A DNA stretch of 64,000 nt, from assembly GCA_024275955.1 (NCBI GenBank), contig JAJRYD010000023.1:1-64000 (forward strand), read 5' to 3'. Shown piece after piece: positions 54,112 through 62,681 of this stretch. How positions within the stretch are numbered: the first letter of the stretch is position 1; each line of letters opens with the position of its first letter. The position numbers were made by a program, and so were the translations under genes. The notes under the pieces were generated by a model that did not search any database, was not told where the DNA came from, and saw nothing but the letters and a program-made list of their open reading frames with translations. Origin of the DNA: Nitrospirota bacterium (GTDB lineage Bacteria > Nitrospinota_A > UBA7883 > JACRGQ01).

Positions 54112-55467
54112 TTAACGGTTTAACTGATTATCTATTATCTTTTTTATCGTGTCCAAGTCCGGGTCGCATTCAACAGGGGCATTGGCGTAATTGCTTTTAA
54201 TGCCTTCCAACGTTTTTGTATGGTACTTAAGTTTAAACTCTGAAAACTTGAGCCCATGCGCCGTCGATATCACCACAACCTGTTGACCTTTCTTTATTGT
54301 ACCTTTTTTCTTTAGCTTCAAAAGCGCGGCAAGGGCTACCCCAGTGTGGGGACAGGCGTACATCCCCGTTTTGTCTGCCATAGCACAGGCATCTACAAGC
54401 TCCTGCTCATTGGCATGTTCCACTATTCCATTAAACTTTTCGAGTATATCGACAGCCTTCTGGACGCTTACAGGATTGCCTATCTGTATTGCCGACGCTA
54501 GAGTGCTTTTTGCCGTTATCGGTTCGAACCCTTTAAACCCTTTTAAAAACGAACGGTAGAGCGGGTTCGCGTGTTCTGCCTGAGCGACCACGATTTGCGG
54601 GCGTTTATCTATAAAGCCAAGCTCTTCCAACATCAGAAAACCTTTTCCAAGCGCGCTTACATTGCCCAGATTGCCGCCGGGGATTACCACTACATCAGGC
54701 ACCGACCAGTCGAACTGCTGAGCAAGCTCTATAGCTACTGTTTTTTGCCCTTCAATACGAAGAGAGTTCATCGAATTGGCTAGGTATATCTGTTTATCAT
54801 TGGTGATTTCCTGCACTACTTTCATACAGCCGTCGAAATCGGTATTAAGCGAAATCACCATAGCGCCGTTCGCTATCGGCTGTATAAGCTGTTCCATCGA
54901 AACTTTGTCTTTTGGAAGAAAGACAATACTTGGTATCCCTCCGGCGGCGCAGTAGGCGGCGAGAGCCGCCGAGGTATCTCCCGTAGAGGCGCAAGCAACC
55001 GCCTTGATATCTGCTCCGTCAGAAATCATCTGCTTTACAACTGAAACAAGTACCGTCATCCCCAAATCTTTAAAGGAACCTGTATGGGAATTTCCGCAAA
55101 GCTTTATCCAGAGGTCGGACAGGCCTATCTCCTTGCCAAGCCGTTCGGCCCAAAAGAGGTTAGAATTGCCTTCGTACATCGAAACAACATTTTCGTTGTC
55201 GACAGTCGGGCAGACCCACTCTTTGAGGCCCCACACACCAGAGCCGTACGGCCATTCGTTGCCATGCTTTCTTTTTTTGAAAAGTGCTTTCCATTCGTCC
55301 GAGTTTTTTTCCGAAAGCTTCGCCATGTCGTGAACAACCTGTAGAAGCGACCCGCAGGCAGAGCATCGGTAGACAACCTCCTTAATGGAGTGCCGTCCCT
55401 CACAGCCGTTAACGCACTCAAACCACGCGTTGTAGCCTTTTGCTTTTCCTTTGTCTATATTGACCAT
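54112..55467 (-). CDS. thrC: Threonine synthase ThrC
   Basis: A PLP enzyme making threonine from O-phosphohomoserine. The 451-residue protein begins with a zinc-ribbon-like segment (C18, C22, C35, C38), then the PLP lysine K133 in [23 protein letters not shown] phosphate loop and the C-terminal [10 protein letters not shown]. The ATG lies six bases after a promoter -10 box and no ribosome-binding site is present, suggesting a leaderless transcript. Confidence 0.94.
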   Translation of the reverse strand: MVNIDKGKAKGYNAWFECVNGCEGRHSIKEVVYRCSACGSLLQVVHDMAKLSEKNSDEWKALFKKRKHGNEWPYGSGVWGLKEWVCPTVDNENVVSMYEGNSNLFWAERLGKEIGLSDLWIKLCGNSHTGSFKDLGMTVLVSVVKQMISDGADIKAVACASTGDTSAALAAYCAAGGIPSIVFLPKDKVSMEQLIQPIANGAMVISLNTDFDGCMKVVQEITNDKQIYLANSMNSLRIEGQKTVAIELAQQFDWSVPDVVVIPGGNLGNVSALGKGFLMLEELGFIDKRPQIVVAQAEHANPLYRSFLKGFKGFEPITAKSTLASAIQIGNPVSVQKAVDILEKFNGIVEHANEQELVDACAMADKTGMYACPHTGVALAALLKLKKKGTIKKGQQVVVISTAHGLKFSEFKLKYHTKTLEGIKSNYANAPVECDPDLDTIKKIIDNQLNR

Positions 55468-55821
55468 CTGTGGATTCTAAATAACCAAAAAGAAAACATC
55501 AATGAATAAGAATTAATTACGGGGCTAATATCTAAACTTTCTGCTAAAGCTCTCTTTTAAAAACCCCGATAAAGGGAGAAAAAGAAGGCAGGAAGGTAAA
55601 CATGGGAAGATATTTTGGGGGAAAACGGCAAGCAAAGGCGAGTAAAAAGATAAAGACCATGTTTGATAGAAGAGCCTACTCTTTTGATGGGAAAAGTTTT
55701 ACAATCCTCTGCCCACGCATGGAATATAGCGAAAGAGTTCTTAAGCGTCCAGCCGTGCCTGTCGTCTAAACAAGACAGCCGCCAGTCTAACATGCTGTTT
55801 TAAAATAGAATAGCCGGAAAA
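55468..55821. other. Intergenic region upstream of thrC, 354 bases
   Basis: The left part holds the thrC promoter (see its own entry). I find no RNA gene, repeat or convincing protein in the remainder. Short frames here lack a start with a ribosome-binding site; the 3' end of rpmA lies at the right border, so part of the stretch is its transcript end. Confidence 0.6.
55474..55502 (-). promoter_or_regulatory. Predicted promoter of thrC
   Basis: On the minus strand TTGATG (55502-55497) and TAGAAT (55479-55474) have a 17-base spacer. The -10 box ends six bases before the ATG at 55467, so the first transcribed base would be at or near the start codon. Confidence 0.6.
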
Positions 55822-56079
55822 CTAGCGGGCCGACTCTATATGAATGTAGCGCCTGTCGCGTCCTTTGCGCTTGATAACTACATAACCGTCTGCCCTTGCA
55901 AAAAGTGTGTGATCGTTGCCTATTCCGACATTCGTGCCGGGAAAGAATCTGGTGCCTCTTTGACGTACGATGATATTTCCAGCCTTGACCACCTCACCAC
56001 TGCATTTTTTAACGCCAAGCCTCCTACCGGCGCTATCGCGTCCGTTCGATGTACTTCCCTGTCCTTTTTTATGAGCCAT
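55822..56079 (-). CDS. rpmA: Ribosomal protein bL27
   Basis: The 85-residue protein of the large subunit near the peptidyl transferase centre. It starts [24 protein letters not shown] and has [15 protein letters not shown]. No N-terminal extension that would need cleavage is present. It follows rplU, the standard order. Confidence 0.97.
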   Translation of the reverse strand: MAHKKGQGSTSNGRDSAGRRLGVKKCSGEVVKAGNIIVRQRGTRFFPGTNVGIGNDHTLFARADGYVVIKRKGRDRRYIHIESAR

Positions 56080-56096
56080 TATTTACTCCCTTTCCC

Positions 56097-56396
56097 TCAA
56101 GCCTTTGTGATGGAAGTGATTTCCACCAGAGTGTAAGCCTGGCGATGACCTGTCTTCCTACGGCTGTTTTTACGCCGTCTATGCTTCATTATTATGATTT
56201 TGGGCCCTTTTGTTTGGGATACTATCTTCCCTTCCACCTTAACAGAGCCAGCGTTAATCGATTTACCGTCAGAGGTGAGCAGAATTTCAGGAAACTCTAC
56301 CTTATCGCCCTCGGCACCTTCCAGCTTTTCTATTTCAATAACGTCGGATTCGCTTACTTTGTACTGCTTTCCGCCCGTTTTAATTACGGCAAACAT
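56097..56396 (-). CDS. rplU: Ribosomal protein bL21
   Basis: A 99-residue large-subunit protein: MFAVIKTGGKQYKVSE at the start and the basic HRRRKNSRRKTGHRQ loop. It has GGAGG seven bases before the ATG and a good promoter upstream, and precedes rpmA by 17 bases. Confidence 0.97.
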   Translation of the reverse strand: MFAVIKTGGKQYKVSESDVIEIEKLEGAEGDKVEFPEILLTSDGKSINAGSVKVEGKIVSQTKGPKIIIMKHRRRKNSRRKTGHRQAYTLVEITSITKA

Positions 56397-56425
56397 CGTT
56401 CCTCCAGAAATTTTGCAAAACAGTC

Positions 56426-56454
56426 ATTCTCCATGTTCCGCAGCCTCTTGTCAA
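56426..56454 (-). promoter_or_regulatory. Predicted promoter of rplU-rpmA
   Basis: On the minus strand TTGACA (56454-56449) and GAGAAT (56431-56426) are 17 bases apart, and the -10 ends 29 bases before the rplU ATG. A perfect -35 box supports it. Confidence 0.65.
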
Positions 56455-56489
56455 CCAGATACCGCTAAGCGGTTATTACCGCAATATAC

Positions 56490-56663
56490 GGTAATGTATC
56501 AGTTTGAAAATTACAGTCATTTTTCTCCTCCCCTCGCGAAGCTAAAGGTGAGGGCGTCCCCCGTGAGTGCGGGACGAAGGGGGCTACCTTAAGGAGTACC
56601 GCCCCTCAGTCTCCTCCTTTTTCAAAGGAGGGGAACCACTGAAATCTAAACTGACACACTGCC
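56490..56663. mobile_element. MITE, 174 bp, with 8-bp target duplication
   Basis: The element begins GGTAATGTATCAGTTT and ends, read inward on the other strand, GGCAGTGTGTCAGTTT: 13 of 16 positions agree. It is flanked on both sides by the direct repeat CAATATAC (56482-56489 and 56664-56671). It has no coding capacity. TGTGTCAG-type ends with 8-bp duplications are typical of the IS256/Mutator group, so it was probably mobilised in trans. The interior has the GGAGG / CCTCC-rich pairing CTCCTTTTTCAAAGGAGG. The insert separates the two promoters. Confidence 0.75.
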
Positions 56664-56678
56664 CAATATACGGGGCAG

Positions 56679-56707
56679 TTGACAATATTTATCGTGACTT
56701 GGATAAT
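56679..56707 (+). promoter_or_regulatory. Predicted promoter of ispB
   Basis: TTGACA (56679-56684) and GATAAT (56702-56707) with a 17-base spacer. The -35 box begins seven bases after the right target duplication of the MITE. Confidence 0.7.
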
Positions 56708-56753
56708 GAAGGGTAAATCAACACTTTTGTTGACCTAGAGGAGGTTTTTCAAG

Positions 56754-57767
56754 TTGCAGGCCAGGAACAATATCGCGCCGGCAGTCCGGTTTACTCCAAA
56801 AGAGATACAGGCTCTTTTTAAGGAAAAGCTGGAAGCGGTAGAAACATCTATAAAGGATAACTGCCAATCTTCGGTAGCTATGATACCTATGATAGGGGAA
56901 TATCTAGCCGCAGGCGGCGGTAAAAGGCTCCGCCCGATGCTGGTGCTGGCAACCTCCAGCCTATGCGGCTACAAGGGAGGCAACAAAGATGTAATACATT
57001 CCACAGTTATCGAATATATACATGCCGCCACTCTCTTGCACGACGACGTGGTAGACGATGCCGATATACGGCGCGGCATCCCAAGCGTCAATGTAAAATT
57101 CGGCAACGAATATTCTGTCCTTACCGGCGACTTCCTTTTCGCGAGGTCTTTTTCGATGATGTCGGTAAACTCGACACCGGAAATGATACAAGCGTTAAGC
57201 GACGCTACCGCCAATCTGGCGGAAGGTGAGATACTGGAGCTTGTCCATAACGCCGATATGGAGCTTACCGAAGAAAAATATATCGACCTCGTTTACAGAA
57301 AAACCGGCGCGCTGATACAGGCATCGTGCGTGATAGGCGCGCATATCGGCTGTGCGGACAAAGAGAAGCTGAAGGCACTTAAAAACTACGGGGAAAATAT
57401 CGGTATCGCCTTCCAGATTGTCGACGATATGCTCGATTTTACCGCCAGCAAGGAAAAGCTGGGCAAGCCGGTGGGGCAAGATCTCGTGGAGGGACATATA
57501 ACACTACCGATAATTCATGCCTGCTCGCAGGCAAGCGAAGATGAAAAAAGGTTCCTTACCGAAACGGTAAACGACGAAAAACTTACCAAACAAAATATCG
57601 GAGAGATTCTTGCCGTTGTGAAAAAATATGAGAGCATCGACTACTGCCAGCGGATAGCCGAAAAATATGTAGAGGAAGCTGTAGCCTCGCTCGACTGCTT
57701 TGAGCCTGACAAATACCTTGATGCCCTAAAAGGACTGGCAGAATACATCGTCAACAGGGATACCTAA
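56754..57767 (+). CDS. ispB: Polyprenyl diphosphate synthase (IspB family)
   Basis: A trans-prenyltransferase that builds the side chain of quinones. The 337-residue protein has the first Asp-rich motif LLHDDVVDDADIRRG (D97, D98, D101), GGGKRLRP and the second motif FQIVDDMLDF. It starts with TTG after GAGGAGG. Chain length cannot be read safely. It leads an operon with amrA and amrS. Confidence 0.92.
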   Translation: MQARNNIAPAVRFTPKEIQALFKEKLEAVETSIKDNCQSSVAMIPMIGEYLAAGGGKRLRPMLVLATSSLCGYKGGNKDVIHSTVIEYIHAATLLHDDVVDDADIRRGIPSVNVKFGNEYSVLTGDFLFARSFSMMSVNSTPEMIQALSDATANLAEGEILELVHNADMELTEEKYIDLVYRKTGALIQASCVIGAHIGCADKEKLKALKNYGENIGIAFQIVDDMLDFTASKEKLGKPVGQDLVEGHITLPIIHACSQASEDEKRFLTETVNDEKLTKQNIGEILAVVKKYESIDYCQRIAEKYVEEAVASLDCFEPDKYLDALKGLAEYIVNRDT

Positions 57768-57774
57768 ATTTACC

Positions 57775-58281
57775 GTGCACCCTTATGCCAAGCTTGCGGT
57801 TGAAGCGATAAGGGAAAAAGCAAAGAACAACAGAAAAACAGAGCCAGCATCGCCTCTACCGCGCGACTTCGATAAAAGAGCTGGTGTCTTTGTCTCTATA
57901 AAAAAACAGGGCAAACTGCGCGGTTGCGTAGGCACGATTTACCCTACATGCAGAAATATAGCCGAAGAAATAATCGAAAACGGCATCTCCGCCTCCACAA
58001 AGGATAGAAGGTTTGACCCCGTGAGAGAAGGCGAGCTTGACGAGCTTACCGTGTCGGTCGATGTTCTTTCCGAGCCGGAAGCTGTATCTTCGCTCGACGA
58101 ACTTGACCCGAAAAAATACGGCGCGATAGTAAGCGACGGAACAAGACGGGGGCTTCTGCTTCCAGACCTCGAAGGTATCGACACGCCGGAACAGCAGGTA
58201 GAGATATGCCGAAAAAAGGGAACGATACCTGCCGGCTCTAAAGTAAGCCTCCAACGCTTTACCGTAACCCGCTACAGATAG
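57775..58281 (+). CDS. amrA: AMMECR1 domain protein (AmmeMemoRadiSam system protein A)
   Basis: A 168-residue AMMECR1 protein. The family core is GKLRGCVGTI (about 48-57); FVSIKKQGKL, ASTKDRRFDPV and DTPEQQVEICRKKG are also typical. It starts with GTG eight bases after ispB. Two further system members lie in the window: the radical SAM gene directly downstream and the Memo gene at 13.4 kb. The chemistry is unknown. Confidence 0.93.
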   Translation: MHPYAKLAVEAIREKAKNNRKTEPASPLPRDFDKRAGVFVSIKKQGKLRGCVGTIYPTCRNIAEEIIENGISASTKDRRFDPVREGELDELTVSVDVLSEPEAVSSLDELDPKKYGAIVSDGTRRGLLLPDLEGIDTPEQQVEICRKKGTIPAGSKVSLQRFTVTRYR

Positions 58282-58289
58282 AAGCCGTT

Positions 58290-59285
58290 ATGGAAAATGC
58301 CGGAACCAACGCTTCGTTCTGGGAGACGGGAGAAAGCTCCGTTACCTGCCGGCTATGCCCGTGGAACTGCAAAATTTCCGAAGGAAAAATAGGTGTCTGC
58401 AGGGTAAAGAAAAATGTTGGCGGAAAACTTATCGCCACAGCTTACGGGCAGACGACATCTTTCAACCTAGACCCGATAGAAAAAAAACCGCTTAGCCACT
58501 TCTATCCCGGCAGTTCGATACTTTCCGTAGGGCCAAACGCCTGTAACTTCGATTGCGCCTTCTGCCAGAACTATCAGGTCTCTCAGATCGATGCCGCTAC
58601 CAGATTTGTCTCTCCAGAACAGCTTGCCAAATCGGCCAAAGAGGCGGGCGATGACTGCATAGGGGTTGCCTATACCTACAGCGAACCGCTTATGTGGTAC
58701 GAATATATAATCGACGCGGCTGAAAAGGTAAAAGATAAGGGGCTGAAAAATGTTCTTGTTACCAACGGCTATCTAAACGAAAAACCTTTCAGGGAAATAC
58801 TCCCTTTAATCGACGCTTTGAATATCGACCTGAAATCGATGGACGAAAGTTTTTACAAAAAGATATGCAAAGGAAAGCTTGAGCCGGTTCTGCGAAATAT
58901 AGAGATTGCCGCTAAAAGTTCACACATAGAAATAACCAACCTTGTGATACCTACCCTTAACGACTCGGACGAGAACTTTGAAAAGCTAGCAGAGTTCATA
59001 GCAGATATCGACCCGTTCATACCGCTACATCTCTCCCGCTATCATGCCGATTACAAAATGGATATAGGGCCGACCCCGCCGGAAACTCTGCTTAGGGCAA
59101 AGACGATTGCGGATGAAAAGCTGAAATACGTTTTTATAGGCAATATAAACATTCCTAAAATGGCCGACTCTCTCTGCCCTTTTTGCAAGACAGTTCTCAT
59201 CTCAGGCAGGTACGGCAGTAAAGTTTATCGCCTAAAAGACGGTTCCTGCTTGGAATGCGGCAACAAGGTTCATATAATTACCTAG
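58290..59285 (+). CDS. amrS: AmmeMemoRadiSam system radical SAM enzyme
   Basis: A 331-residue radical SAM protein. An N-terminal CRLCPWNCKIS...GVC set (Cys 20, 23, 27, 37) precedes the radical SAM cluster CNFDCAFCQNYQ (C85, C89, C92). The C-terminal part has a CPFCK and CLECGNKV pair. This is the PflA-like protein regularly encoded beside AMMECR1. It may modify the Memo or AMMECR1 protein, but this is not established. Confidence 0.92.
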   Translation: MENAGTNASFWETGESSVTCRLCPWNCKISEGKIGVCRVKKNVGGKLIATAYGQTTSFNLDPIEKKPLSHFYPGSSILSVGPNACNFDCAFCQNYQVSQIDAATRFVSPEQLAKSAKEAGDDCIGVAYTYSEPLMWYEYIIDAAEKVKDKGLKNVLVTNGYLNEKPFREILPLIDALNIDLKSMDESFYKKICKGKLEPVLRNIEIAAKSSHIEITNLVIPTLNDSDENFEKLAEFIADIDPFIPLHLSRYHADYKMDIGPTPPETLLRAKTIADEKLKYVFIGNINIPKMADSLCPFCKTVLISGRYGSKVYRLKDGSCLECGNKVHIIT

Positions 59286-59305
59286 ACTAAAAAGGGGAGT
59301 GCTTT

Positions 59306-59890
59306 ATGACGGACGATGTCGACGATACGGAAGAAAAAGGTGTCTGGCTTGAAACCTCTTTCTCTACCGAATACCAGCTTTTGGACGCGTCGGAGATGGC
59401 CGATGCCGTTACACGGGTAACGAACCACCGCACCAGCGATAGGCTCGGCCTGCCGCCGCCTTTTGTAGATATGCCGTCCGACATAGAAACATACAGGGAG
59501 ATGGAAGAGATTCCCGCGTACGCCCTTAAGATGTGGAACTCGATAGACCGAAAGCTAGATACATTACTGCGCTTTGCCAGCGGGGAAACCAACCGGCTGG
59601 AAAACTGTGAAAGCGGAATAGTTACAAAAATATCTCAAGACGGTCTAAACCTTAAATGCGCCGCAAAGGCGAAGACAGGCGACAGCTTTCTTATACGGCT
59701 GGTTCCGCCTACATATCCGGCATTTACCATAGATGTAATAGGTAAAGCAAAATCAATAACCGAAGATGACACGCAAAAGATTATTCACCTTGAGTTCTAC
59801 GCCTTGAACAAAGACGATAGAGAACTGCTTATCTCTTATATTTTTAAGCTACAAAGGTCGATACTAAGAAGCCAGAGCGAAAACGACTAA
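59306..59890 (+). CDS. PilZ-like domain protein
   Basis: A 194-residue protein with a predicted PilZ-like beta barrel at residues ~105-190: ENCESGIVTKISQDGLNL, the DxSxxG-type loop ISQDG, then RLVPPTYPAFTIDVIGKAKSI and IHLEFYALNKDDRELLISY. The RxxxR motif needed for cyclic-di-GMP binding is not clear. The first 100 residues are unrecognised and acidic. It may sense cyclic-di-GMP or act as a structural variant. It follows amrS by 20 bases. Confidence 0.65.
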   Translation: MTDDVDDTEEKGVWLETSFSTEYQLLDASEMADAVTRVTNHRTSDRLGLPPPFVDMPSDIETYREMEEIPAYALKMWNSIDRKLDTLLRFASGETNRLENCESGIVTKISQDGLNLKCAAKAKTGDSFLIRLVPPTYPAFTIDVIGKAKSITEDDTQKIIHLEFYALNKDDRELLISYIFKLQRSILRSQSEND

Positions 59891-60676
59891 TTAATAGACA
59901 TGAATGCCGAGAGAGAGTATCGCGGCGCCAAAAGCTAGCGCGCCAAAAAGCGTTATCTTATGCCCCCGCCATTTAAAGAGAAGCCTCCCGGATATTAAGA
60001 CGGCATAGAGCAACCATACAAACACAAAAGGAAGAACCCTAACAAGATCCGGCCCGTACCAGTTGCCGAATTTTGACCAGCTCCAGATAACCGCCGAGCC
60101 GTAGCCGACAGTGATAAGCGGAAATCCGAAAATAAGCGAACCGTAGTAAAGGTTGTCGAGCGTATCTAAATCTGGCATTTTTTTGAACCAGCCTGTCAGC
60201 TGGTGCGACTTTAAACGCCTTTCCTGCATAAGGTACATAACCGATGCGGAAAACATAACCGCGAACGAACTTAGCGCAAGAAAGCCAAGAGTAAAATGCA
60301 TAGTAAGCCAAAACTCCGTAGTCGGTGTCGTGCTTGGGTCTCCGCTTGGAAGAGTAAAGGAATAAAACATTATTAAAAAACCGACAGGCGACACGAACGC
60401 CCCTATATGTGTTACGCGGAAATAGAGTATCGCCGATATTAACGCGCCCATAGTTGTCCAAGCGAAGAACGATGCCTGCCCGAACGGGTTGGCGTAAGGG
60501 GCATGGCCTGTCTCGGCCGACAAGGTAAACAGCATAGCTGTATGCAGTATAAAACCGATAATTATCATAAGCGTCGCCATGTAGAAAAAACCGTTTTTCC
60601 TCACCGCCATATGCATGAAAAATTTCGTCATCCCGAGGAAGTAACAGATGGCCGATAGAATCATCAGTGTGTTCAT
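59891..60676 (-). CDS. hemX: CcsA/HemX-type membrane protein (cytochrome c assembly family)
   Basis: A 261-residue protein with about eight membrane helices and the family pattern: LSAETGHAPYANPF... FFAWTTMGALIS, LTMHFTLGFLALSSFAVMFSASVMYLMQERRLK (quoted in parts). The WWD heme-binding motif is poorly kept (AVIWSWSKFGNWYGPD), as in HemX proteins beside heme genes. It overlaps the siroheme gene by four bases, supporting a heme or siroheme function. Confidence 0.8.
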   Translation of the reverse strand: MNTLMILSAICYFLGMTKFFMHMAVRKNGFFYMATLMIIIGFILHTAMLFTLSAETGHAPYANPFGQASFFAWTTMGALISAILYFRVTHIGAFVSPVGFLIMFYSFTLPSGDPSTTPTTEFWLTMHFTLGFLALSSFAVMFSASVMYLMQERRLKSHQLTGWFKKMPDLDTLDNLYYGSLIFGFPLITVGYGSAVIWSWSKFGNWYGPDLVRVLPFVFVWLLYAVLISGRLLFKWRGHKITLFGALAFGAAILSLGIHVY

Positions 60677-61305
60677 TTTGAAACAGCTGTCTCCAGCACT
60701 TTTTTAGCCGAAAATGTTTCGCCGCCTTTTATTCTTTCGAGGATGTCAGAATTTGCTATTTCAGATAAAATCTTCATTCGCTTATCAAGGTTTGGCTCTG
60801 CTTCTATCACAAGCTTCCTCACCTCTCCCATAAGCTTTAGCATCTCGGCATATTCCGGGCCAAACTTCTTTTGAAGCTCTTTTCTTATCTGCTTAGAAAA
60901 CGCCGGCGATTTGCCGGAGGTTGATATAGCAATAAGGAGGTCGCCCCGCTCCACTACCGATGGAACTATGAACGAGCAGAGATCCGGTACGTCAACCACG
61001 TTGACAGGTACCCCTTTAGACGAAGCATCTTCATAAACCGCGCGGTTGACCGCTTCGTTATCGGTTCCAGCTATTACAAGCACCACCCCGTCTATCTGCG
61101 ATTTTTCGTATTCGCCTTTTAGGTGATTAACACTTCCGTTTTCCAGAAGCGGTTTAAGCGAATGGTCTATCTCCGGCGCGACAACTTTTACCTTCGCCCC
61201 GCACGAAACCAGCATCTCGATTTTTCTTGCCGCCACGTCGCCGCCGCCTACCACGAGGCAGTGGCGTTCTTTAAGGTTCATCATCATCGGGTAAAATTTA
61301 GGCAT
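60673..61305 (-). CDS. Precorrin-2 dehydrogenase / sirohydrochlorin ferrochelatase (Met8/CysG N-terminal type)
   Basis: A 210-residue enzyme that converts precorrin-2 to sirohydrochlorin and may insert iron to form siroheme. NAD-binding VVGGGDVAARKI (about 18-29) is followed by NVVDVPDLCSFIVPSVVERGDLLIAISTSGKSPAF, the family signature, read in parts. No methyltransferase domain is fused. With ahbC and ahbD it feeds the alternative heme route. Confidence 0.9.
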   Translation of the reverse strand: MPKFYPMMMNLKERHCLVVGGGDVAARKIEMLVSCGAKVKVVAPEIDHSLKPLLENGSVNHLKGEYEKSQIDGVVLVIAGTDNEAVNRAVYEDASSKGVPVNVVDVPDLCSFIVPSVVERGDLLIAISTSGKSPAFSKQIRKELQKKFGPEYAEMLKLMGEVRKLVIEAEPNLDKRMKILSEIANSDILERIKGGETFSAKKVLETAVSK

Positions 61306-61765
61306 TGTTCTTTTTATCCTTCAAAAGGTCGGAAAGCTCGTCCATAAACTCGTTTACATCTCTAAAAGAACGATAGACAGAAGCAAACCGTACATAAGCT
61401 ACCTCGTCCAGCCCTCGCAGTTCGTCCATTATCTTTTCTCCTACTTTGGAACCGTTTATCTCCTTTTCGCCGGATTCTCTTACAAACTGCACCACCCTTT
61501 TGAGTAGCTCCTCCTTTTTATCGACAGAGATAGGCCGCTTTTCACACGCTCTCGATATACCGCGCCTGATTTTGTCGGTATCAAAATCTTCCCTGCTACC
61601 GTCTTTTTTGATTATGGAAGGAAGAATTTCCTCTATCCTCTCATGGGTGGTAAAACGCTCCCCGCATTGCTGGCACTCACGTCTTCTACGGGTTACATCG
61701 CCATCTTTGCTAAGCCTAGAGTCGACTACCCTTGTATCTATATTACCGCAGGAAGGACATTTCAT
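61298..61765 (-). CDS. nrdR: Transcriptional repressor NrdR
   Basis: NrdR represses ribonucleotide reductase genes. The 155-residue protein has the N-terminal zinc ribbon (C3, C6, C34, C37 around MKCPSCGN and RECQQCGERFTT) and the ATP-cone domain ending in VAYVRFASVYRSF. Its coding end overlaps the siroheme gene start by eight bases, so they are co-transcribed. Confidence 0.95.
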   Translation of the reverse strand: MKCPSCGNIDTRVVDSRLSKDGDVTRRRRECQQCGERFTTHERIEEILPSIIKKDGSREDFDTDKIRRGISRACEKRPISVDKKEELLKRVVQFVRESGEKEINGSKVGEKIMDELRGLDEVAYVRFASVYRSFRDVNEFMDELSDLLKDKKNNA

Positions 61766-61898
61766 CGCTTGCTACAAACCCAAATTAAACAGCTCATTTC
61801 AACCAATCCTACCACACCCAGATAGCATCTGGAGGCGGTTGTCGCCACGCGGTAGATAAGCTTAAAAGAACTTTATAAGCTCTCGCCGTATACCACTG

Positions 61899-61922
61899 CC
61901 GCCTCACGCGATGCGTGGGCGG
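61899..61922. repeat. Strong hairpin in the nrdR / def gap
   Basis: CCGCC(T)CACGC pairs with GCGTGGGCGG across a 3-base loop with one bulged T. No T run follows, so this is not a certain terminator. The 231-base gap otherwise shows no gene. Confidence 0.5.
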
Positions 61923-61996
61923 GGCGCGTTGGCTAGTTTGAGCTTTCAACTAAGAGACTGTTTGCCGCTTGCGAAAAGCAGGCCCGCAATGCAGGG

Positions 61997-62491
61997 CTAG
62001 CTGGCAAGAAAACCGGCTACTTCGGCTTTGCGTGTCTCTTCCGGCAGGTTGTCCCAGATAAGCTTGCCATCTAGATGGTCTATCTCGTGCATAATCCCTC
62101 TTGCATGATATCCCTCAAATTCCATTGAAAAACTGTCACCATGTTCGTCCATAGCCTCGATAAGCACCCTTTTGGGCCTTGACAGCTTTATCCAGTGGTC
62201 GGGGATACTAAGACAGCCCTCCTCGCCCAGAGCTTCGCCGAAGGTTTGCCTTATTAGCGGATTTATAAAAAGAACAGGAGTAATAGATTTTTTATCTGTC
62301 GGCTTTTTTATCGCAAACATTCTAAGCGGTACCCCTATCTGTATCGCGGCAACCCCCAATCCTCTTTTAGCCAATATGAGGTTTTTAAGCTTTTCGCCGG
62401 TTTCAACAGCCTTACCGCTGTATTTTGTAACCTTTATCGACTTACGGGAGAGCAGTTCATCAGGGAAAATCAGTATCTCATCCAGCTTCAT
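61997..62491 (-). CDS. def: Peptide deformylase
   Basis: Def removes the formyl group from nascent proteins. The 164-residue protein has GLGVAAIQIG (motif 1), EEGCLSIP (motif 2) and HEIDHLDG (motif 3), which give the metal ligands Cys and two His. Length is typical. A -10 box ends six bases before the ATG with no ribosome-binding site. Confidence 0.96.
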   Translation of the reverse strand: MKLDEILIFPDELLSRKSIKVTKYSGKAVETGEKLKNLILAKRGLGVAAIQIGVPLRMFAIKKPTDKKSITPVLFINPLIRQTFGEALGEEGCLSIPDHWIKLSRPKRVLIEAMDEHGDSFSMEFEGYHARGIMHEIDHLDGKLIWDNLPEETRKAEVAGFLAS

Positions 62492-62497
62492 CCATAG

Positions 62498-62526
62498 ATT
62501 TTAATATGTTCCACAGAGCAAACCAA
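62498..62526 (-). promoter_or_regulatory. Predicted promoter of def
   Basis: On the minus strand TTGGTT (62526-62521) and TAAAAT (62503-62498) with a 17-base spacer. The -10 box is six bases from the ATG, so a leaderless mRNA is likely. Confidence 0.5.
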
Positions 62527-62681
62527 ACCATTATCGCCAAAATCGTTGTCCGGAAGAAACTGTTTTCTGTTAGACTGTCCGAACTGGGGATTTCCGGTTT
62601 TTTACCTTTTGGGAAAACAACACCTGAATTTTAAGTCGCTCTTGAGTAATATTTTCAGCTTGGGCTTGGAGGTTTTTAAAG

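Larger units (their letters stand above)
56397..56753. other. Divergent intergenic region rplU / ispB, 357 bases
   Basis: The region contains the rplU promoter on the left, a 174-bp transposon-like element (56490-56663) in the middle and the ispB promoter on the right. The three are described in their own entries. No protein or RNA gene was seen. Confidence 0.8.

Noticed and set aside
55557-55793. 78-codon minus-strand frame in the thrC-rpmA gap
   Set aside because: No ribosome-binding site, no motif, and an amino-acid composition unlike a gene; a plus-strand candidate from 55601 is closed by a stop after 14 codons.
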